From contig CM022667.1 in assembly GCA_012295275.1 (NCBI GenBank), positions 477,501 to 541,500 of the forward strand: DNA of 64,000 nt, written 5' to 3'. A program made the translations under genes and the position numbers. The notes below the pieces were generated by a model. The model was given only the letters and a program-made list of their open reading frames with translations. It did not search any database and was not told the origin of the DNA. Source of the DNA: Chrysomallon squamiferum (taxonomy: Eukaryota; Mollusca; Gastropoda; Neomphalida; Peltospiridae). Below are positions 57,273 through 64,000 of this stretch, piece by piece (within the stretch, counting starts at the first letter, position 1; each line of letters opens with the position of its first letter).

Positions 57273-58107
57273 GTATATAATATAAACACACTATACTAAA
57301 TTATAACAGAATTTTCAAAATGGCAATGACCATCTTGTATTTATATAATAAATCTGCTTGAACATTACTAGCAACCTTTTTGTTTCTAAATCAAAACTTC
57401 CAGCAGACAAGAACATTTTTTTACACAAATGACAATGCCATTGTTGGTAGTAAACAGATTAGCATCATTACCTGGTCTCAGGCTCTTAACAGAAAATGTT
57501 GCATGTCCAAGAAAGTTCGGATCACCAAAAATATCCTCATCCATGACTGCGAAGCGAATAAGGGCCAGATCTGGACACAGCACATCAAACACACAGCAGT
57601 CATTCCACACTGGGTTCAAGCCATTGTCTACTTTGGTTCCTGTTTTGAATTTCTGATTGTCACACTCCATTCCTGTGATTTCTATCTCAACAAATGGGCT
57701 GGCGATGCCCCGACCTGACTTCACAACGTGTCGAGCACCAATAATCTTTATAAACAGCAATAATAATAATGATAATGATGATAATAACAGTAATGATGAT
57801 AATAATGATAATAATAACAATAATAATGATAATGATAATGATGATAATGATAATGATAATGATAATGATAATTGATAATAATAAGTAACAACAACAGTAA
57901 TAATAAAAATAAAAAAACGGTAATAATAACAATAGGAATAAAAAAAAAACAAAAAAATGCAACAACAATCACAGTAGAATATAACGATGATGATGATGGT
58001 GATGACAACAATAATAATAACAGTAACAGGAACAATAATAAAAACAGTAACAGTAACACTAATAATAATTTTAAAAATGACAACTAAATATACACAACAC
58101 ACTACAT

Positions 58108-58142
<35 letters not shown>

Positions 58143-60026
58143 TATGATCATTCAATGGTTAAGAAAATAAAAGTAATTTTATATATAATTTACACATATT
58201 TTTAAAATAAGCACTGACTGTGATTTGGAAAATGTAGTCCTTGTCTTTAACACAAATGATTAAATTCGGTGAGCAGAATGCAGATTTCTGTGATAACACT
58301 GATTTAACATACAAATGAATGAATAAATCATTTAGCTGAAAGCTAATACTGTTGAAATTATCTAATTCTTCTCCAGAAAGTATTTAACAATTTAGTTTTA
58401 AAAAATGCCATATCCTTTAAAAAAGAAGATTGTGTATTTATTAGACTTACATTAATAGTGAGGGTGACTGGATCAACTCCTATCTGTGTGAGAAATTTCT
58501 TCTCGTATGGATTAAACAGATCAGAATCCATCAAATCTGGCTTCAGCACAAAACCACATCTGAAAAAAAAAAAAAAAAAAATTTAATTGTCGAAAATGCA
58601 ACTCAAGTATACCAATGGTGGTATGAACAGTCTATTTAGTAGACTGCCAAGTGATTAGTGATTTGTAATTTTGCATATTTCTAAAAGGTTGTTCTGTTTT
58701 ACTGATGATTTTGCTCATTCTAAGCAATTATTAGTGATTTTGAATACTTCCAAGTGACTGTTTTATTTTACTGTAACATACTTCAAAGCAATCATTTCAT
58801 TTTACTCATGAATTTTGCACATTTCCAAGTGATGAAAGTCTTACTGGTGATTCTGCATCATTACAACTGACATTTTTAAACTAATGATTTTGTTTATTTC
58901 TCCAGTGAAAAATTTACATTACTGCTGATTCTATCTACATTTTCCTGGTGATTTTGCTCACCAGCCCCCAACAGATATTTTATTAATGATTTTGCACATA
59001 ATAAAATTATCATTTTATTTCACTGGTGATTTTGCATGCCTGTTGCTAAACAATGTAAAACATCAAAATTTCATGCCTTCACTACTATAAATTGTCCTGT
59101 TCATATTTTGCAGTTTTTTTTGTGTTTTTTAAAATAAATACATTACGTGCCTTATTTCAAGTATATAAGAACAAATGCTGAATATTAATATAAATTATCA
59201 CTCTCCCAATTCGACTAACCTTCCATTCATCAGAAATCGGCCCTGGTACAGCTGCATGGGTCTGTCTGGAGTCTGGTAGTTCATAGCCAGCAGCTGTGAC
59301 CCACAGTTCCATATGGGCACTGGGTCGTAGTTGGAGGAATCCACACGGGGACCTTTTGGGTAAACACGACTCAACTGTTTTCTGTGGTATGTGAGTTTCG
59401 TTAAGGAAAATAAACTAATTAATAATAATAATAAATATATATATATATATATATAAATAATAAAAAATTGAATTAAATTAAATAGATAAAAATTAACAAC
59501 AAATGACTTTTTTTTCTTTTAATTAGAAAAATAAAAGTAAATAAAATCAAGTGTCTGAAATTCAAAACAAATGTATTTTGTATCCTTTATTGTATATCCA
59601 CAAATTACATCAGTGATCAAAATTTCAAATACATATTTTATGTTAATTATATCAATTAATGAATTTATTCAAAATTAAATAAGGATAAAATATACCACAT
59701 AACTGATATTAGATATTTCAAATATCTGATGTACCATACTGATAAAAACTATTTTGATGCTACCATATAATACAACTATATGTAATGTAAAATATATATT
59801 AATGAAACCAGTAGTCAGTATAAATATAGTTTTTAATTTAAAAAAGGATATTGTACAAAGAATTTAGCTTTAGACTTGTTCACCCATTTTTCAACTTTGG
59901 TTTCAGGGAAAGAAGACATTTCATAGTAAGATCCAGGTAGTTCTGAAGAAAGAAAAAATTAATATATATTGAAATTTAAATGTTTTCTTTTTCATAAGTA
60001 ATTTAGTTTATACATGTATAGGTGTG

Positions 60027-60106
<80 letters not shown>

Positions 60107-60479
60107 TGTGCATATGTGTTTCTGTATCTGTGGATATATGTCAGTGTATGTAAATGCACTGAATACGTTTTTACACAACTAAATTATAAAACAATATTAA
60201 AAATTACACAGGAAAAAATATATACAAGAAATAAAATAAAATACCATTTTGCTAAATGTATAATTATATTATTAATACTGAACTTGACACTACTATTACT
60301 TAACTATTAAGATCACAAATGCCTTAAAAACCTAAAAAAATAAAAAAAAAATAAAATTTGAAAAATAAATAAAAATATTTACCATCTGGGACAAAGGGCA
60401 CGGCTCTGCAGTAGACAATAAGATCAGAAAACTCTCTTGCAATTCGCATTGTTCTCTCCAACATTCTCTGCTCAGAGGT
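55329..60479 (-). CDS. Phospholipase C gamma, C-terminal exons (partial gene)
   Basis: - strand exons in transcript order: 60479-60383, 59942-59852, 59390-59220, 58559-58451, 57745-57472, 56926-56838, 56172-55987 and a last exon starting 55377. They encode the segment leading into the catalytic Y half, the end of the barrel, the C2 domain and a helical tail. Residues such as [38 protein letters not shown] and [11 protein letters not shown] match PLC-gamma rather than beta, delta or epsilon. The enzyme cleaves PIP2 to IP3 and diacylglycerol at the membrane after tyrosine-kinase signalling. The X half, SH2, SH3 and most of the split PH domain would lie to the right of this window. Phases fit through exon 7; the last exon is uncertain. 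Confidence 0.93.
55488..55530 (+). repeat. (CA)n microsatellite
   Basis: Pure CA run within the last PLC-gamma intron. The rest of that intron (55378-55986) is AT-rich; I found no extra exon that would settle the frame of the last exon. Confidence 0.9.
55987..56172 (-). CDS. PLC-gamma exon: charged helical tail
   Basis: 62 codons: [62 protein letters not shown]. Heptad-like leucines suggest a coiled coil. Vertebrate PLC-gamma tails after C2 are mostly unstructured, so this may be lineage-typical. Acceptor CTGATGACAG, donor CAGAAA|GTAAGT, both phase 0. Confidence 0.88.
56195..56720 (+). repeat. AAT, GA and GATA microsatellites in PLC-gamma intron
   Basis: AATAAT/AAAT runs at 56197-56370, a pure GA run at about 56496-56550 and GATA/CAGA decayed runs to 56720. 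No coding signal. Confidence 0.88.
56720..56855 (-). repeat. Duplicated 3' end and donor of the last C2 exon
   Basis: The - strand word CAATCCAAAGGTCAGTTCCTTA (22 bases), which spans the exon end and donor, occurs at the native site and again at about 56744-56723, followed in both by TTTATT.. and a TCTG/CTAT-rich stretch. Unit about 104 bp; one extra copy. Confidence 0.85.
56838..56926 (-). CDS. PLC-gamma exon: end of C2
   Basis: Reads [18 protein letters not shown] then [26 protein letters not shown].....I is the conserved C-terminal C2 strand pair of PLC-gamma. Acceptor CACTGCAG, donor AAG|GTCAGT. Its 3' end and donor are duplicated about 104 bp downstream on its strand. Confidence 0.97.
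56927..57471 (-). other. PLC-gamma intron within C2
   Basis: AT-rich, with a TA run at about 57236-57280. No exon-edge copies recognised here. Confidence 0.6.
57472..57745 (-). CDS. PLC-gamma exon: C2 domain core
   Basis: Reads [72 protein letters not shown] and [33 protein letters not shown] and FLG.ATF are standard C2 motifs. The acceptor TTTATAAAG is unusual (AAAG after a purine-rich run); the donor is CAG|GTAATG. Confidence 0.97.
57750..58142 (+). repeat. AAT/GAT/AAC trinucleotide field and (GT)n
   Basis: Intron between the barrel and C2 exons: GATAAT and AATAAC runs from 57750 to about 58075, then a (GT)n run at about 58111-58140. Frames on both strands are repeat read-through. Confidence 0.9.
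58451..58559 (-). CDS. PLC-gamma exon: barrel end / C2 linker
   Basis: Completes Arg, then [38 protein letters not shown](F/Y)VLKP is the end of the PLC catalytic barrel in all eukaryotic PLCs; the rest leads into the first C2 strand. Acceptor T-run CAG, donor AAT|GTAAGT. Confidence 0.96.
58600..59060 (+). repeat. Degenerate ~50-bp array (GATTTTGCACATTTCCAAGTG)
   Basis: Fills the intron between two PLC-gamma exons. Recurring words are TGATTTTGCA, ATTTCCAAGTGA and ATTTTACTG.TGATTTTGC. About nine decayed units. Confidence 0.8.
59220..59390 (-). CDS. PLC-gamma exon: catalytic Y domain
   Basis: Reads [56 protein letters not shown] plus two bases. SR.YPKG and the NYDP....W..G.Q..A.N.QT..RPM.L block are the hallmark of the Y half, including the Arg of SR.YP that contacts phosphoinositide in the family. 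Donor AAG|GTTAGT. Confidence 0.97.
59391..59851 (-). other. U12-type AT-AC intron (461 nt) in PLC-gamma
   Basis: The 5' end is ATATCCTTT (59851 downward). The 3' end carries TTCCTTAAC (59408-59400), an exact match to the minor-spliceosome branch-site consensus, about 11 nt before the terminal AC at 59391. It is phase 2. A GT-AG alternative (donor GTACAA, acceptor CCACAG or AAACAG) breaks the frame or deletes conserved residues. Confidence 0.9.
59852..59942 (-). CDS. PLC-gamma exon ending at a U12-type donor
   Basis: Reads [18 protein letters not shown] then [12 protein letters not shown] and two bases of a Gln codon. Acceptor TTTCTTTCTTCAG. The right end has no usable GT donor in the correct frame; instead the sequence continues ATATCCTTTTT, the minor-class donor consensus. 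Joining there restores ...[18 protein letters not shown], the expected family sequence. Confidence 0.93.
60033..60102 (+). repeat. Long (GA)n microsatellite
   Basis: About 70 bp of nearly pure GA in the PLC-gamma intron. Confidence 0.95.
60383..60479 (-). CDS. PLC-gamma exon: linker into catalytic Y half
   Basis: Reads [18 protein letters not shown] then [14 protein letters not shown] plus one base. Acceptor TTTTTGTGAAG (AAG rather than CAG), donor GATG|GTAAAT. It begins the PLC Y segment. Confidence 0.93.
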
Positions 60480-62141
60480 CTTCACAAAAACAAATCAGTT
60501 TAATTAACATCCATTGAAAAGAAACCATAATATCAAATTAAACTCACAAACAACTTAATTATACTGCTTTTAAGTTAGCTACAATCTACAATAATAATAA
60601 TAATAATAATATTATATAAATACACACACATACATTCTAGGTGGTATCAGACATATGGTTAAGAATTGTTTTTACATCATGGGCTATTGTTTTTTTTTTT
60701 TAATTAGTAGAAAGGGATATTTTATATGTACCAACCCAGTGATAGCGTAGTACACATCACAGCATTTGGTATAGCAGTTTTGGAGTAATATCTCAAAGGT
60801 AAAAAAAAATAATAATAATAAAAATATTATGTTTGAAAACTAAAAATGATATATGGAATGTTATTACAATTATAATGAAAATTTTATTTGGTGTTCATTT
60901 GTTGTCAGAAATTCTGTGAAAAAAAAATGTATTTGATAAAAACCTCTGCAGAAGAAGAAAAAAAAAAATGAAAGAAAGAAAAATAAAAGAAAATCACTAG
61001 CTAAAAACAGATTTAGATGATATGGGGGATTTATTTATGACTGAAAACTGTTGTAAAGATTATCACTGAAAAAAACTATTTTTCCGTAATTATTTCATAA
61101 ACTTCATTCATGTTTAAAACAAGTGTATCTTCTAAAGAAAGTAACAATCTCATTTATTGTGGGCATTTTGTTTCATACTTACCTTAATACCAAGCTGCTA
61201 ATTCTTTTTTTTAAATGTTTAATTCAACTAATATCATTTATATAGCATTCTTCACTAGTAAGTATCAAATTATTTTTATGGTTTTGTTAATAGATTAGTC
61301 AAGATTAAAAACAAAAGGATCCCTTATTTTAAAACACAGATACCGAACCATTTATCTGGCTTCCAGAAAACTGATTTTAGATGTTTATATCTATTAAAAA
61401 CAAATTTTATATCTTACTTTTCATTGTTTATTTTATATTTTAAGCACATATTGGTCCAGAAAATGTGAAAATGTAGTAAACTGGATCAACTTAACTGCCA
61501 AGATTGCCCGATATCAGGTCTGGTATCTGAACTATTCAAACTAATTTTACACATTTTTTTGAATACTGTGAAAGCATATACTGACACTTCCTAAGAAATA
61601 CATCAAATAGATAAATACACTGCTGTGTCATATATGTAAACCTACTTATTACATTAATTTATTTTATCACTAAGCATGCCATAAAACTCCAAATAAAATA
61701 ACACATGATTAGCAATATATTAACTTAATATATTGAAAAAAATGTTACTTAAAGATACGTTAATAATGCATTAATAATTTAGTGACAATGTATTAAATAA
61801 TAAATTAACAGGGTACAAAACAAATAAAGCATAATAAAGTTACAAAGCATGCAGGGAAAGCTTTTTCAAAAACATTCTCTCTGTGTTCAGACAAATTTTA
61901 AAATTGTTTAAAAATATAATAATAATCCTTATTTCAAATTTGTTCTCTGTTCAGTTTCTTTCTCTCTCTCTCTAAATATCTCTCTCTCTCTCTCTAAATA
62001 TGATGTTCATCATTTTAAAATAATTATTAGTTTATTATTATCTACATTTCACCATACACCCCTCACACACAAACACACACATGAACAGACACTTTTCATC
62101 AATTCTTTATTTCTAAAGTAATGTATTAATAATATTCCACA

Positions 62142-62193
<52 letters not shown>

Positions 62194-63637
62194 ATAATAA
62201 ATAATTTATACAGGTAAAAATAAAAAACATTTAAAAAACAAAACAAATGAAACATAAATGTATAAATTGTGCAAAGAACAGTGAAACTAAAATTAAAAAC
62301 AAACAAAAAAAAAAAAAATAAATACAGTGATTTAAAGGTGATACTTGATATGGGAAAAAGATATACTGAAAATGATAAAAAAAAACAGATAACAATGAAA
62401 TTATAATAATAATAATAATAATGAATAAAATACACACACATATTTTAAAAGATTATGTATTTATTTTAATGGTAAAATTAATTCATAATAGTGATATAAA
62501 AATTTCTGAAGAATTTTACTAACAAATTTACTGTATCAAACCTTCATTGACAAGTCACACAGAAAAAAAAAATAAAACATCAAAATGTGTCCTATTAAAA
62601 CAGATGGTTGTTTAACACAGGCCAGATAATACAGATATAGTCATTAATAATAATACAAGTGACTGGAATAGCAGGTCTGCCATCAAGTAATAGTGATTTA
62701 AAAACCTGATGAAGAATTTTTGGAACAAAACTGTAGGTGACATAAAAACAAAGACCACAAAGAGAAGGTGAGTAAAGGTGAGCAGAAGTGAGAAAGATGA
62801 TTAGCTATGCTGATGTGTAATAAATCAAATACTATTGACAATTTGGAATTTTTATAATTTATTAACAAAAATATATGATTCAAAAGATTTCGTATTTAAA
62901 AATTAAAATAAAATAATAAAAAGGATCAATCATTAAGATAAAAATTAAAATAAAATAAATACAAATAACAGTTTAACACAAATCAAAACAAATATCTGTG
63001 CATGTGTACATTTTGGCAATGTATCTATGATGTTCTTTTTTAAAATGTGTATATTAGAAATAGAACAACAATATTTTTTTCTTTTATAGTTCCATCAAAA
63101 ATCTCTTAATAAAAAAAAAAAAAAAAAACACACAAATCAATTGGGATATTTAACTATTGTTATATATGATAAAACTGTTCTAATAACATTAACAGGTTTT
63201 TAAAATTCTCAAATAAATAAAAAAATTAAAAATAAAATAATCCTGCAAAACTCTGATCACAGTATAAACTAAAATTTTACAAAATTTGTTGTTTATAAAA
63301 ACCTACACATACAAATATAAGCAGAAATTTGTGAATAGTGTAAATATGATAAAACAAAAAGCTCTATATATTAATAGTAAATTAATTATGAATAACTATG
63401 AAAAATATGAATAAAATCCAAATATATAAAATAACTTTTGGCTATAATAGCAGTCATTATGGGAGGAGTTTAAGTAGTTTACAAGGTAACATCAATCAGC
63501 ATTAGCAGAACCAATGAAAATGTGTGTTAGCATTGTGGGCGGAGCTAAAGCTCTATAAAAGGAATATTAATAAACCAATGAGAGTGAAGATATTACAGAT
63601 CAGCATAGCTAAAAGTCTATAAATATCCTTTACATAC
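60480..63637 (-). other. PLC-gamma intron sequence, AT-rich
   Basis: No block with coding composition plus splice sites was found. Contains a short AAT run (60590), a (CA)n run at about 62143-62188, TC runs near 61960-62000 and AT-rich sequence. Expected exons for the end of the PH domain may be very short or missed. Confidence 0.55.
62143..62188 (+). repeat. (CA)n microsatellite
   Basis: About 46 bp of pure CA. Confidence 0.95.
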
Positions 63638-63676
63638 CAGTTTTTCTAAGTCACTCTTAGAAGAGAATTTGGAAAT
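63638..63676 (-). CDS. Possible 39-nt PLC-gamma microexon
   Basis: Between the acceptor CTTGTTTGCAG and the donor CTG|GTATGT, 13 codons read ISKFSSKSDLEKL in phase 0. Position (upstream of the Y exons) and the IS..S pattern could fit the C-terminal half of the split PH domain, but the rest of that half is not found between here and 60479. Tentative. Confidence 0.35.
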
Positions 63677-64000
63677 CTGCAAACAAGTGAAGGTAAAAGA
63701 GGCAAGGTGATTTCACATTCCCCATGCAGTGTCAAGAATTAATTAGTTAACATTTTAGGTGCCAAGGCCCCTAAGCTGGATCTAAGTAAAAATACCAAAT
63801 GCACAATAGAAGGGCTTTTAAACAAAACATCTACTGATTAAATAATATATAATATTATTTTAGATACATATAATGTTAAAAATCCATTCAGTTTATAAAT
63901 AAACATATTATGAAATTCTAGTGACATATCTGTTCTATATAAAATACATTTTAATAAAATTCTGTAATTCAATATGTCAATTTTTATATTTTTTAATTTA

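Noticed and set aside
57380-57718. 112-codon plus-strand frame over the C2 exon
   Set aside because: Antisense of the clearly conserved C2 domain on the - strand.
59380-59860. GT-AG interpretation of the PLC-gamma intron (GTACAA donor, CCACAG or AAACAG acceptor)
   Set aside because: Those junctions break the frame or delete conserved residues, whereas the AT-AC junction restores them and matches the minor-intron donor and branch-site consensus.

Overview
This is a 64 kb piece of an AT-rich, intron-dense animal nuclear genome, saturated with micro- and minisatellites. Every real coding block is a short GC-richer exon flanked by GT/AG splice signals (one is AT/AC). Protein similarity points to an invertebrate. 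The repeat-laden style (CTA, TATG, GT, GATA and AAT runs in almost every intron) resembles molluscs, perhaps a cephalopod, but that placement is inference only.

Two genes face each other 3' end to 3' end. On the + strand, about 3.9-47.5 kb, lies a cyclic-nucleotide-gated cation channel beta subunit (CNGB / TAX-2 type). I could assemble it from about 20 exons with compatible phases. It has a long variable N-terminus, S1-S6 with a pore lacking the usual acidic filter residue, a C-linker, a cyclic-nucleotide-binding domain, and a long low-complexity tail. On the - strand, about 60.5-55.3 kb (possibly from 63.7 kb), lie the last exons of a phospholipase C gamma gene: end of the split PH domain region, catalytic Y half, C2 domain and a helical charged tail. 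The rest of that gene lies beyond the right edge. About 7.9 kb between the two stop codons holds no gene I can support.

Layout: 1-3.8 kb upstream minisatellites; 3.8-4.0 kb putative promoter, 5' UTR and first exon; 4-20.8 kb a giant repeat-filled first intron; 20.8-34.7 kb N-terminal exons; 36-44 kb the channel core; 44.4-47.5 kb the tail; 47.5-48.3 kb a tandem array in the 3' UTR; 48.3-55.3 kb AT-rich intergenic sequence; 55.3-60.5 kb PLC-gamma exons; 60.5-64 kb upstream PLC-gamma intron sequence.

The most striking feature is a recurring architecture. At six or seven places the edge of a real exon, with its splice site or stop codon, is the end unit of a tandem array of decayed copies running into the adjacent non-coding DNA, usually with a simple repeat as spacer. 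One intron carries 13 extra copies of its own 5' splice site. Another carries four extra donors in a GT tract, two carry extra acceptors, and the stop codon with the last codons is copied about ten times in the 3' UTR as a series of potential hairpins. A second notable feature is a convincing U12-type AT-AC intron in the PLC-gamma gene.
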